Below, in pieces: positions 1 to 11,435 of a stretch of DNA of 64,000 nucleotides (position 1 is its first letter; each line of letters opens with the position of its first letter). A model generated the notes under the pieces. The model was not told the DNA's origin. It worked only from the letters and a program-made list of their open reading frames with translations, and did not search any database. This DNA comes from Cyrtodaria siliqua (Eukaryota > Mollusca > Bivalvia > Adapedonta > Hiatellidae), in the NCBI GenBank assembly GCA_037043455.1, contig JAWPHD010002624.1, positions 1-64,000 on the forward strand, in the 5' to 3' direction. Made by a program: the position numbers and the translations under genes.

Positions 1-236
1 AAGAAACAGAAAATATCAGTAAGTTATTTTAGTTCTTCATTATTTTTATATTAAGGCTTGTCTTATCATATCGCTTTTATCTTTAAATGCAATAAATAAA
101 TAAATATGATTTACTCGTTGGTAGGTGCATGTAGATCTATATAATTATACATACATGTCACATTGCCGTTATTTATGTGTTTTGTTTTTAAAAAAAGGCA
201 GACGCGCTCTCTCGTCTAAACAGCTCTGTAAATGCC

Positions 237-637
237 GCGGAATAATAAGAGTTTTGTGAGACACTCATAAGTCCTAGGTTCAATCTCACCGACAGCGGAA
301 TAGTAAGAGTTTTGTGAGACACTAATAAGTCCTAGGTTCAATCTCACCGACAGCGGAATAGTAAGAGTTTTGTGAGACACTCATAAGTCCTAGGTTCAAT
401 CTCACCGACAGCGGAATAGTAAGAGTTTTGTGAGACACTCATAAGTCTTAGGTTCAATCTCACCGACAGTGGAGATAGTTTGTGAGACACTCATAAGTCA
501 TAGGTTCAATCTCACCGACAGTGGAGATAGTTTGTGAGACACTCATAAGTCTTAGGTTCAATCTCACCGACAGTGGAGATAGTTTGTGAGACACTCATAA
601 GTCTAGGTTCAATCTCACCGACAGTGGAGATAGTTCA
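237..637. repeat. 58/52-bp tandem repeat array
   Basis: Seven head-to-tail copies. Four units of 58 bp start at 237, 295, 353 and 411. Three shorter units of about 52 bp start at 469, 521 and 573, and a stub starts at 624. All share the core TGTGAGACACTCATAAGTC followed by AGGTTCAATCTCACCGACA. The short units differ by a 6-bp contraction at the unit start. The GGTTCAATCTC string resembles a pol III B box, but no A box is present. No coding potential. Confidence 0.95.
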
Positions 638-1584
638 TGTGATTTCATTGCATACAGTGTTTTTATTTTTGACAATCCTATACTTGAAGCCTCTGGAATT
701 GAATTCGATATATCTTACCTAAAAGTTACATACACTGCATTAACAAATGAAAATTCGATCATATAAAACGAGCACTCATGTTAGATTCTCTTCGTATCAA
801 ATATACACACACAAATACATTATTTTCAAGTATCCATAAGCTTATCACACAACCTGCTTATTAGAAGCATAGGTCATCAAATAATAAGATAATAATAAAC
901 TAATGTAATAAATGAAGGCAGAATTATTACTCGGTCTTTAATAATACCGAATTACGGAAATTATAGAGGCAGTTTCGCTTGATCGGTGTTGTACGGAGAA
1001 GGCTGAAACAACATGCGATGTCATTAAGATCATGATAGAGATAGACCGCTACATAGATACATGTCTGCACCATACAGCTTGTAAACACGGCAAATATGAG
1101 CTGAACACGGCCAATATGAGATAAAACGACTAATACCGGATTAATTCGGCCAATATAACTTATACTATTTCCGGTTTAAAGTAACAAAGAAAGTTGTGAT
1201 TTGGATTAATTTTAGTGTAAATATGTCAAAACCGTTAGTCCTATTTGAATACAATTAAAATATCGATTAAGGTTAGCAGACTCGAGGGCGATGACGAAGT
1301 TTGAAATTTAAACACGAGTTGAGGTGTAACAGCGAATGACTTCTTAAAAATGGTACTAGTAGCTTCACTGCTTGACTTTCAGCATATACGGGGTAGTTCT
1401 ATGACTGGTCGGCCCCGTGTCAGTAAAATGTGACTGGGTATGGTATCATGTCATGTGCCTACGGCAAGGCAGTGTAGCAGCACTATAAAGTTGAGCATTG
1501 AGCTCACTGCTACAAGTAGTCACCGTCGTGATAGGACTGAAAGACAGCTTAATCGACGTTAAACTCCATGCATACATACATGTA
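638..1584. other. AT-rich stretch without a gene
   Basis: No ORF or repeat array is recognisable. Positions 895-1070 resemble 14225-14560 (shared strings around 'aaaggcagaat', 'ctcggtc' and 'gaaacaacatgcga') and form the left end of the segmental duplication described below. Confidence 0.5.
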
Positions 1585-1837
1585 TGTTTGTTTGTTTGTT
1601 TGTATGGTGTTTGACGTCATTTTCAACACATGTAAGGTTATATATGACGGTCGATTTTTTGTGGTGGAGGCAGATCACGCACTTTTCCTGGGTAGAACCA
1701 GTACTGTACACCTTCCGCCATCCGTAAGAATCGATATTTCGTCTCTTACAAGTCGAGCTCTCAGTGGGATTTTAACCCGCATCGATGAGAGGCGAAGGTT
1801 TACAGCGCAACATCGTTAACCATTCGGCCACGGAGAC
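1585..1837 (-). mobile_element. tRNA-derived SINE, full-length-like
   Basis: On the minus strand the element starts at 1837 with a tRNA-like head: an A-box-like GTGGCCGAATGG, as in Leu/Ser-type tRNAs, and a degenerate B box GGGTTAAAATCCC near 1770-1782. It continues through a unique body and ends in a (CAAA)n tail at 1585-1602. A second copy without the head lies at 46931-47090 and confirms the body and the 3' end. The 83-codon plus-strand frame here is an antisense artefact. The tRNA class is uncertain because the head has decayed. Confidence 0.8.
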
Positions 1838-2051
1838 GGTAAACTAATGTTCCAAGGCATATATGTCGTTTCTGACTTCATTATTTCGACTTAAGGTCGA
1901 TGAACCTAATCTTATATCCATCGAACTATCTAGGGTGATTTAAGGATACATTAATCAGTTTAAAAGATTTACCACAATCAGGGTCTAGTGTCTGTTGTGT
2001 CGTATTGTTAGCGTTTCGATCGTGTTGTATACATGTAATATATATGTATTT

Positions 2052-2527
2052 AGTAAAAGTAGATATACAAATCGAACTCAAGGACGACAGTCAATCACAA
2101 ACACACAAATAAACAAAGAATACCTATATATAAAGATGAATAGAAGACAACGCAAGACATCACAAACACAACAGGATTGACAATAGGGCTACCGCCTTGG
2201 AACGGTCAGTGGCAGAAAAAGGCCGCTGGGGGTTTAAACAAGGTCCTAGGGTACACCAAACCTCACTTTTACCCTATTGTCATTCCAATAAACGGGACAG
2301 TGTAAATAAAGATATTCCCGCCAGGTTATAATTTCTAACAAACAAGGCATCAGTAATAGTCAATATAAGTAAAACACATAAATGGTCATGCATATATATA
2401 ATATAAAAAAATAAAAGCCACAAATCAAGTACTTAATGGTCTGGCAGAATCTAGAGCAACAAGAGAATAAACCTTTAAGGATTAAAGACAAATATCAAAT
2501 GTTACTGTCCTATAAGGATTTAGGTAG
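2052..2527 (-). mobile_element. PLE 3' UTR copy (family A)
   Basis: 5'-truncated copy of the Penelope-like element UTR in reverse orientation. It contains the hallmark strings 'gggttgacaatag', 'gggctaccgccttggaa' and 'cggtcagtggc'. It reaches back almost to the PLE stop codon before joining family B at about 2528. No coding sequence is left. Confidence 0.85.
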
Positions 2528-3178
2528 ACTTCAACCGAGTCTGCTACTTTTCTTGCTATTTTAAAAAAGAGTCTGATACTTTTCTCTTTTGTTTGTGTTT
2601 GTTGCTTCCAAGGGATCACCTTTTCAGTATTTATTGACATTCACACTAGCGTTTGTTTTGTGCTATGTGGCGGCCGTAAAAAGTCGCCCCGACTACGAAC
2701 CAGTAGTGTTACTATTTACTGGTCCTTTTGGATCATCACGCCCATTCTGTGTTGCTTTAAGGTAGAATATCGCTTAAGCCGGTGCTAGGAGGCGTGAGAG
2801 GTATAATTACCTCTCATGAACAGACTCAATAAAGCCTAGTATGCTGTTTTTGTATTTTGTTTGTGTTTATTGCTTCCAAGGGATCATCTTTTCAGTATTT
2901 ATGGACATTCACACTAGCGTTTGTTTATTACTGTGTGACGTCCGTAAAAAGTCGTCCCGACTACAGGCCAGTAGTGTTATTATTTACCGGTCCTTTGGGA
3001 TCATCAATCCCATTCTGTGTTGCTTTAAGGTAGAATATCGCTTAAGCCGGTGCTAGGAGGCGTTAGAGGTGTTGCATCTTATAATTACCTCTCATGAACA
3101 GACTCAATAAAACCGAGTCTGCTACTTTTCTCTCTTGTTTGTGGTTGTTGCTTCCAAGGGATCACCTTTTCAGTATTC
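2528..3178 (-). repeat. Family B tandem repeat, 2.2 units of ~278 bp
   Basis: Two complete head-to-tail units (about 2533-2832 and 2833-3110) and a 68-bp start of a third. The period measured at 'gactcaataaa' is 278 bp (2823 to 3101). On the minus strand each junction carries the double hairpin discussed in the findings: stem CAGACTC/GAGTCTG, then stem GAGAGGT/ACCTCTC. The second stem survives in unit 1 although its loop has shrunk to 6 nt. The third unit breaks off into PLE tail sequence at 3179. Confidence 0.85.
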
Positions 3179-3500
3179 ATCACAGGGTCCACAATCTGTC
3201 TGGTCATCGCACAATCAAAGAGGAAAACATAGTTCCGTTGCGAACTGTAATAGGTCAACCACTTAACATGCAGTACCATGCAAAATGATAGGGTCATATC
3301 CTCTTTTGATAAACTTTTTTAACAAGTTTAATCAAGATTGTATGAAAGAGATTATGACCAAGGATCTTACGAAGTAGTTTGTAAATCACATCACCATAGA
3401 AGTCAAGTTGTGACAGTCCTTGTCACAGAAGAGTTCTTAAATTACTTTTATATTTTAAAAGTAGATAATGGTTACGATAATACAATTTTGCAAAGGGTTT
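3179..3500 (-). pseudogene. PLE C-terminal ORF fragment (decayed)
   Basis: Minus-strand translation gives scattered matches to the conserved PLE tail seen intact at 50396-50702: KRGYDPIILHGTAC, then a decayed match to the terminal part of the tail. Several stops and frameshifts are present. The fragment is truncated at both ends and fused to family B on the low-coordinate side. Function lost. Confidence 0.7.
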
Positions 3501-5449
3501 TCGAAGTTTATGGTAATGGTAGCTCGAGAAGCTTGTTAGTTATACAAATATTACGAATATTAAAGTCCTCAACACGACTACAAGCTCTAGAGAAACGAAT
3601 AAGTTTTAAGTTGCATTTCTCCGATTGCTTTAAAATATGTTTTCGGGTAAAAACGTCAGATTACTTAGTGTTCAATTGCCGATTGATTGATCGATCTGTT
3701 GTTAAACATATTCCAATTTAACAGTTTATATTCATGATTACACAAGCATCTATGTTATACATGTGTATATATCTGACAAAGTTTACAACTTCTCACTCAA
3801 TTGTGTCGTACAAGATGTGGATGATTTACGGAGCAAAATACCACGTATCGATCGTTAACGAAGCTAAATTCAATGAATAGATCGTTTACGGAGCTAACTT
3901 TCATCTACGCTGATCGCCGTTTCCATAGGATACATGGATGCTAGATCAAGCATTGGGCATACATATTTAGTCCTGTCAATACATATCCCTTTGTCACGAC
4001 ATTGCTTGCGTAAACGAATGGTTGGCTTTATTATGTAAATCAAGGAAAGAAGCATTAGAATACTAATTGGCAAAACATGCAACGAGTTAACTGAATATAT
4101 ATGCTAGTCTTCTCCACAGTACTTTGTATATGATTACCACTTCAGTCCACAAAGTTGCTGACGGACAATATTTGCATATTGCAGAGACACAGCGATGTTT
4201 TTGTAAATACATCTACAGCAATAAAACTGTGATACGTATCACAGTGCGGTTGGACTGGTACATGAGAGTGGGAGTAATGACGAAAAATCGAAATAAGAGA
4301 CGTATAGAAACAAAATGACGCTATAACGAGACAGTGTCTCGAACTATCCATCTTAAATGATCCTTCTGATAATTCCGTAAAATAACGGATACAATTTGAT
4401 GTGATAAACTATATAATTTTGCATATTCATTGATGAAAATATATCGGCGCAGAACCTCTGAAGAGTTTCCGATTAAAAATGTTTTCTTTTATTTGCATAC
4501 CATTACAAATGTGTCCGTTGAGGTCGCCATCCATTCAAAAGTTCTCGATCACTTCTCTGAAGCCCATCTCAAATGCATCTAGAAGGTTTCCATATTGGTA
4601 ACGTCCTACTAGCCTTAGATTCCTGCCAAAAGGAATTTGGGTTCAAAATCAAAGTTATCATCAAAGTTTTGCAAAGCCATTTAGCCGATTCGTCCATCTT
4701 AAATTGTATTTAAATTAAAACTGACAAAACCTTCGTCTATATAGTAAATAACAAAAATGCAACGGAAATAATATACCAAAACGTTTGCCTAGCGACCTTA
4801 TTGTTTATATACCAACAGTGCATTATTTTCTGTCCTATAGCCTTCCGGCTAACAAAATGTCAAGATTTTGAGCATATCGATCCGTCGAGATACCTACGAG
4901 GCATGATCCCGATGAATGTCGGGATTGTCCGAGTGTTTACGAATGGTCGTCATCCTCTCTGTTTTTAAAAGTTTTCAGTCGTCTGTTAAAATGAAGAATA
5001 ATTCTTTCAATTACGCCCGGAATTATGATCACATTTACCAAGTCACTACCGATATGACATCAAACTAGACTATTTGCGAAATTCTATTTACAACTCTGTT
5101 GTTTGTTGTGTCACGCACTGTTTTTTTAAATTATTATTTATCCATGTCTACGTCGTTTACTTTTTTGCGTGTGTTTTGCTGACTGCGTTCTGTGCATGCT
5201 TCATTTCCTTTTCGTCTGTTGTTTATGACCTCATCTATATGTTACATTTATGTACGTGCTAATACAGCAAGCTTCCCGTTTGTGTTCGTTTTCTGTAGTG
5301 ATTTAGGTTGTGTTTCGAATTACAAGATTTGTTACCGAGATAAAGTTATGTTTATCGGTTTATAATATATTTTAAAATTAGGATCAGGAATACATATTTA
5401 ACTGCTAATCAGGGATAAAATCAAATCCGTTTTATTGGTTTACTGGAAC

Positions 5450-5800
5450 CTGGTTTAAAGTAGGTATGAAAGCCTAACAGGAAACGTAGCATGCACAGAA
5501 CACAGTCAATCAAAATCTCGCAATGATAAAACAGCAAATAATAAGTATGGGACATAACAAACATAAAAGGGTTGAAAATAGGGGTCTGTCATGGAACGGT
5601 CAGTAGAACAAAGGCCGCTAGAGGTTTAAACCATGTTCAAGGTCGCTCCAAACCTCACTCTTACCGTTTTGCCCTCTCAATAAAATGGGACAGTGTGAGT
5701 AAAGAAACCCCTGCCAGGCTATATCCTCTAAGGAACTATACAGCATTAATAGACCATATAACTCTAACACAAAGTTATTCTTGTATATATAAGTATAAAA
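5450..5800 (-). mobile_element. PLE 3' UTR copy (family A), diverged
   Basis: Reverse-oriented family A with 'catggaacggtcagtag', then 'aataaaatgggacagtgtgagtaaag'. The matching position in duplication copy 2 (16520-17000) also holds a family A copy, so this insertion predates the segmental duplication. Confidence 0.75.
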
Positions 5801-6299
5801 GGACTGTACCTTTTTTGTTTGCGATGTTTCACTTTTTTATTCTGCATATATATTATTATTATAAATACGTGTTCTGTGAATCTAGGACTCTTTTTCCACA
5901 TTTGCATTGACTTTTGGTTGTGATAATGACATATTTTGTGTGTTTTTTGCAACATATCTGCCCTGAAAATGCTCTTGTACTAATTAAATGTTGTCTATTT
6001 TATATTTCGTTAAGCTTTTGCTTTAATATTTCGCACGCATGGGTTTATTAAATAAATATATTTTAACATGATACTTTTTTATATTTAAATAAAGCATATA
6101 TATAACCGACCTATTTAAATATCACTTGGTGAATAACCTTCGATATCTTTTGAAATTATTTAGGCTGAATGGATATTAGCTGCTTCTGCTATGTTTTCTT
6201 TCAAACCATGTGTTATTTTTTTCTCTAAAATGGTTGATATCTTCCGTTAAAACGTTTATTTCCGGAGCCTCGAGGCTTCAGCTATATTTATCCCGGACT

Positions 6300-7590
6300 C
6301 AGAAAGCTGCTATGGGTGTTGGACTTTGTATCAACGCCATTTTACTGTTCATAAAAAATGTATTTTAATAAGAATACCAGGACGCTGTCAAATTGGTATA
6401 CAGGCATTTTATGGGTCTTCTACTACTTGAATTATGTATCAGTTTTAGGGATACAGTCTATAAATCTGTTCTCAGCATACGAATATATCTGGTTCCAAAT
6501 CGGTATTGTCACTGACTATTGATTAATGGTAAACTGAAAACGGTAATCTTGATTTTTGAAGGCTCGCGGCTCCCCGTTAGTTTTCTCCATAACTTGCATT
6601 TGTTCAATAATTCATATTAATTATAAGAATATTATACAGGAAATTGTATTTGAATATTACTAATTATGTTTTTACAGATATATATGTATCTCTTTTTGGT
6701 GCTGTCTGATTTTAAAATAAGCAACACCGTTTCAACCATTAAACATAGTTGATGAAACTTTAACTGAAGCATCTTCTAAAGAGTTTGAATAGGACTGATC
6801 CACGGCTACTTATTCTCTTGATTTAATTATCAGTTTTCAATAATAAAAAACATCTAACATTAATCCTTTGCTTCTAATGTAAATTTACATTGCTAAAAAC
6901 TGAGAGTACCTTCACAGACGCTAATCGTTCAATCCAGTTGCTGTTATATTATCATTAAGTTTTCCTTTTGTTTATGATAATAACTATGATAATAACTATG
7001 ATAATAACTAAGATAATTTACCAATTCTTCATGAAGCAACATTCGATTTAGTGATCCATTACTAGTGCAGGCCTGGAATTCAACAACCATTCTTCAAACT
7101 ATTCTTAGACTTGAGCTGAAGTACTCAAATATCGTTCAACAATATTTCCACGACCTTCAAAGTTAACAGTCATATGCAGTTGCTAGTTATCAGTATTTAT
7201 CATATCTATTCATAGTAGCTTGTCATGAACGTTTGTCCACTACATTTTTAGAAATATTTGTGATTGAAATTTGCTTACTTTGGCTTAAGTCTATTCTCAA
7301 GAATGATTGGTGAATTCAAGGCCAGATGTCTGTCAAATTCATATTATAACATTATACAACACAGATGCCAAAATTAAAAACATGTTCATTTTGTCTCATG
7401 GTGACTAGTTTATCTAGTTCTCAAATATTTTATGATAAATGTGTTTTGGTTGTTGACAATTACAAATACAAAAGTTCTAACATCTACTCATTGTTCGTTT
7501 ATTTTTTTATCATATTCATTCCCCTTACTGTTTTCTTATGCAGCTGTTCTGACCGGCTTATGATACTTTGTATCACTGTTTTCTTATATA
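6300..7590. other. AT-rich stretch without a gene
   Basis: Only a short 12-bp tandem repeat ('tatgataataac' about 3.5 times, 6973-7016) stands out. No conserved coding signal is visible. Confidence 0.45.
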
Positions 7591-7860
7591 CATTTTCTGA
7601 TGACCTTCGTTTCTCTTTCCTTAAGCTAGACACTCAGTCACTGTAATAGGATGATAAGCTTACACCATCATGTTGCTGATACTACACTGATAAGGACTAA
7701 ATATACGTGTTCTGTGGGGGAAACACCAAGAATGAAGCTCCTGATTTAGTATAAGATCCTCTTCTATTCATTAATATCTAAAACTCGTTATTTTTATTTA
7801 CTATCGACAGTTGTAATTCATCTAGACTAAAGCTATTAAGGTTAAAGTAGACTGGCATCC

Positions 7861-8190
7861 TCTAAGAATTAGACCGACTCTACACTATATACAACCTTAC
7901 CACATCACCTTATCAAAGACAAGGTTATTGCTCTTATTCAAAAAACATTCGCTAGAGAAAGAACTGCATTTTTGCCCTGTATAATATTAAAGCGTTTTTT
8001 ACTAACGGCAGTTTAGGCAATTACATTATGTGGTCTTGTCAAGAAGTTTGTGAAGCATTCATCTTCCTGTTAGATAATATTTTCGTCAGGTATGGAACTA
8101 CCATTTATAGACACCAGATACCCAGGCAGATGTTATTGAAGGCTTTAATGACACCTCTCGGTATCTGGATACATACTGAACATTGACAAG
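7861..8190 (+). pseudogene. PLE reverse-transcriptase fragment with internal deletion
   Basis: Plus-strand translation recovers the RT palm: LYTTLPHHLIKDK, then FARERTAFLP, TNGSLGNYIMWSC and LLDNIFVRYGTTIYR. The sequence then jumps to DNA matching 'PDTQADVIEAF' and the region before the YLDD box. This removes the GIPMG segment in one deletion of about 100 bp at about 8115. It is fused at about 8190 to an inverted family A piece. Dead copy. Confidence 0.8.
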
Positions 8191-8191
8191 A

Positions 8192-8328
8192 AATATAAAA
8201 AGATCGGACAGGGAAAGTAGCATTCAAGGAGGACAGTCAACCACAAAACACAGAAACAAACACGCAAACAGACAAACAAGAAGGCAAAAGTAATAATAAA
8301 TGCAAACGACATCACAAACACAAAAGAC
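8192..8328 (-). mobile_element. PLE 3' UTR end (family A), short
   Basis: About 137 bp of the extreme 3' end of family A ('gatcggacagggaaagtagc', 'ggacagtcaaccacaaa'), opposite in orientation to both flanking PLE pieces. It points to inversion or nested insertion. Confidence 0.8.
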
Positions 8329-8339
8329 AACCCTTTCTT

Positions 8340-9250
8340 TTCTACTATGGTTAATAATATATACCCTAAATAACTTCAACTTAACAAAGCTAATATTTCT
8401 AATACAAACGCTTCTTTTCTCTATTTACATCGAAAGACATTTCATGATGAGTCATTCACCGGATACTCATGTATATTTCATGCAGGCCTCGACAAGGACT
8501 ATCAAAACCTGACTTCTATGGTGACTTGATTTACAAAATTCTTGGTCATGATCACTTTCATACTATCTTTGTTAAACTTGTTAAAAGGTTTATCAAAAGA
8601 GGTTATGACTCTATCATTTTGCAACGCACTGCATGCATGGTGGTGGACCCATTTACAGTTCGCCACTTTGCTTTCCTCCTTAATTGTGCGATGACCGTAC
8701 ATGCTGTGGACCCTATGATGACGTCTAGCCCAACAGGACGGTGACGTTTGATGTTTGTCTGTCTTGTCGTGCCCTCAATGGTTTACTCTCTTGTTGCTCT
8801 GGCTTCTGCCAAGTCACTGAGTACATTCTTTGTGGCTTTCTAGGCTATTGTTTTTTTTGTATTTATATATACTCGAGCATCTTTGTGTTTTACTTATATT
8901 GTCAATTAATGATGCCTTGTTGGTTAGAGAATAGGTCATGGCGGGGATTTCATTATTTACACGGTCTCGTTTTATTGGGTAAATGTGAGGTTTGGTGCAC
9001 CGTAGAACCTGGTTTAACCCCCCCCCGCCCCACCCCCCCCCCCCCCCCCCCACCTCACACTGTGGTCTTTTTTGTCACCTACCGTTCCAAGGCGGTAGCC
9101 CTATTGTCAACACTTTTGTGTTTGTGATGTATTATTTGGCCTTTTATTCATCTTTAAATTTGTTCTTTGTTTCTGTGTGTGTTTGTGGTTGTCTGTCGTC
9201 CTTGAATGCTGCTTTTTCTGTTCGATTTTTATATCTAAATCTAATAACAC
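8340..9250 (+). mobile_element. PLE 3' part: RT thumb, C-terminal tail and 3' UTR
   Basis: Begins with a thumb remnant (near 'TMVNNIYPK'). It skips about 120 codons, then reads GDLIYKILGHDHFHTIF and KRFIKRGYDSIILQRTAC in an open frame (8469-8744), ending after the VDPMMTS-like tail. The 3' UTR follows directly (about 8745-9250) and contains all family A landmarks. This contiguity, repeated at 50380-51110, shows that family A is the 3' UTR of this PLE. Confidence 0.85.
9018..9054 (+). repeat. Poly-C tract inside PLE UTR
   Basis: A run of C broken only by single G and A bases, replacing the usual 'cccccagcggcc' of family A. On the minus strand it is a G-run able in principle to form a quadruplex. 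Length could be affected by sequencing error. Confidence 0.9.
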
Positions 9251-9254
9251 CTCT

Positions 9255-9600
9255 CGGTAAACGAAAGATATTAAACATTGATAAGAACTTTCCTTTCTAC
9301 TATGGTGAATACATATTCCATAAATAACTTCATCCTAACAAAACTAATATTTCTGATACATTCGGTTCTTTTCTCGGTTTGAATCTCAGAATTGAAAATA
9401 GAGACATAACAAGCAAAATTTATGACTGATGATTTTAATATTGATATCGTCAATTATGCCTAATTAGACGGGAATGTTCCCAGAGCTACTTCTTATGGCG
9501 TATATGTTGCTCAACGTTTCCGTTTTATAAAGCTTTTAGTCGAGTTGAGGACTTTAATATTTGTGACCTTTGTATAACTAAATGGCTACTCCATCAGGGT
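9255..9600 (+). pseudogene. PLE thumb/linker fragment
   Basis: Decayed translation matches PLE segments after YLDD: 'NKTNISDT', 'IENRDITSKIYD', then GNVPRATSYGVYV-like and 'VEDFNICDLCITK'. Frameshifts and stops are present. Continues at 9601 into another family A copy. Confidence 0.75.
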
Positions 9601-9990
9601 TGCTTTCTAGGCTATTGTTTTTTGTATTAATTTATACACTAGCATCGTTGTGTTTTACTTATATTGCCTAATAATGCTACCTTGTTGGTTAGAGAATAGT
9701 TCATGGCGGGGATTTCTTTATTTACACTGTCCCGTTTTATTGGAATGACAGTAGGGTAAGTCTGAGGTTTGGTGCACCGTAGAACCTGGTTTAACACTCC
9801 CACCCAGCGGCCTTTTTTTGCTACCGACCGTTCCAAGGCGGTAGCCCTATTGTCAACCCTTGTGTGTTTGTGATGTCTTATCTTGCCTTTTATTCATCTT
9901 TATATATAGTTATTATTTGTTTCTTTATGTGTTTGTGGTTGACAGTCGGCCTTGAATGCTTCTTTTCCTGTTCGATTTTTATATCTACTT
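9601..9990 (+). mobile_element. PLE 3' UTR copy (family A)
   Basis: Plus-oriented UTR from 'ggctttctaggctattg' (about 9601) through 'ccgttccaaggcggtagccc' to the terminal 'ttcgatttttatatctac'. The next PLE fragment follows immediately. Confidence 0.85.
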
Positions 9991-10270
9991 TTACCATAAA
10001 CGTCTAGAACCCTTTGCAAAATGTTATTATCGTCACACTGACCCGCTTTCTAAATATAAAAGTAATCTAAGAAATGTCTGCGACAAGGTCTATCACAGCT
10101 TGACTTCTATTTTGACGTGACTTCGTAAGAACCTTGATCATGGACACTTTTATACAATCGTTAATAAACTTATTAAACAGTTAAGATATTTTGATCATTT
10201 TGCAACGCACTGCATTTTTAGTGGTTGACGTATTTACAGTTTGCCGCTATGCTATGTATTTAATTTTACC
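9991..10270 (+). pseudogene. PLE C-terminal ORF fragment
   Basis: Starts close to the 3' terminus of the previous PLE copy, giving a head-to-tail arrangement. Decayed frames match the tail (KYKSNLRTLLRQGL-like, then 'ILQRTAFLVVDVFTVCRYA'). Several stops. Confidence 0.7.
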
Positions 10271-11429
10271 GGATAGATTGTGAAGCCTTTGAGGTTATAA
10301 TAGCGTAAATGAGTCTCCATGACCCTTCCATAGTAAAGTTAGAATCTTGACAACCTGTTAAAAACTCTAACCTGATTAGAATTCTGGGAAACTTATTTTA
10401 TCATGTAAATAAACATGACTGTTATTAAACATCAACAATGAAATAAGAGGTTTAATACCTTCTAAGAAACATTTCTTCAGCTGTATACTAACACCGGGTC
10501 AAAGGTTAAAGCTATTTTACCCCTTGCAATTTCGTACCATGTCTACTTTCACTTCTGAAATTTATATCAAAAACTGTCAAAAACATGATGATCTCCCTTT
10601 TCATGCATATATCAGCAACATGTCCAGAATACAGTTACAGCCACAAAATAACAGGAAATTGCATTAAAAAAGTTTTTAAAGAAAAAAAAGATCAGCACTC
10701 TTTAATACAGAACTACTTTCGATTGCATCAGGCGAGCAAATCCAGCTGATATAGTGTAATTAAACCTTGATGGCGTTTACCAAAATTAGGCTAGTCATAA
10801 ATTCTCTCGAGGGTACCCATACTGCCATTGTATTTTATTTGATGTATATGCACCAGGCCGATAAGTGATTATAAGTAGTGTCAATGACAAACATGAACAT
10901 AATGCTTTCTATGTCTATGGCAATTTATCGGAAAACAAGTCTCAACAAAATCGATTATAAATCCAGTCAAGTTTAAAACAGACCAGTCAATACGTGAGCT
11001 GAATTATAACACGTTGTTTATTTCTTCTAGGCTGTCTTGAAATGATGTATTGTTATGTTGATTGTATTGTATATAGAAACTGGGATAAGCTGTCGTTCAA
11101 TTTTCCGACTTTCCTCCGTTAATTGATTATTGTATATGTAAACTTTGTTATTAATTAATTAAGTACGTAAGTAAGTAACACGATAAAAGAAAATAAATAC
11201 ATCTATTAGATACTTAACAGAATAATATAACAATATGTTTGTTAAAAATACTGTTGTATGCTATGTGACTCGTTTGATTTCGTTTTGTTTGTTCTTTAGC
11301 AACAGAGTGTGTAGGTGTTTACATACAACTAGTTGGATTAGATAGAACGTACATTTGATGACAAACAATTGCATATGCGCGTTAAACTTTGTAGCGACAT
11401 GTATTTGCGTTTACTCGCATGCGTACACC
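10271..11429. other. AT-rich stretch without a gene
   Basis: No recognisable gene, RNA or known repeat. It leads into the large tandem array. Confidence 0.4.
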
Positions 11430-11435
11430 AAATAA

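Larger units (their letters stand above)
3825..7835. repeat. Segmental duplication, copy 1
   Basis: Blocks 3825-4510, 4960-5480, 5560-6290 and 7590-7835 align in order with 14615-15150, 15270-15375 plus 16180-16600, 16640-17470 and 17470-17735. Examples of shared strings are 'aagcttacaccatcatgttg' and 'ataacgagaca'. Copy 1 keeps 6290-7590, which is absent from copy 2. Numerous substitutions make this an old event. No gene is seen inside. Confidence 0.8.

Noticed and set aside
1568..1819. 83-codon plus-strand frame
   Set aside because: Antisense reading through the SINE; the second SINE copy does not preserve it.
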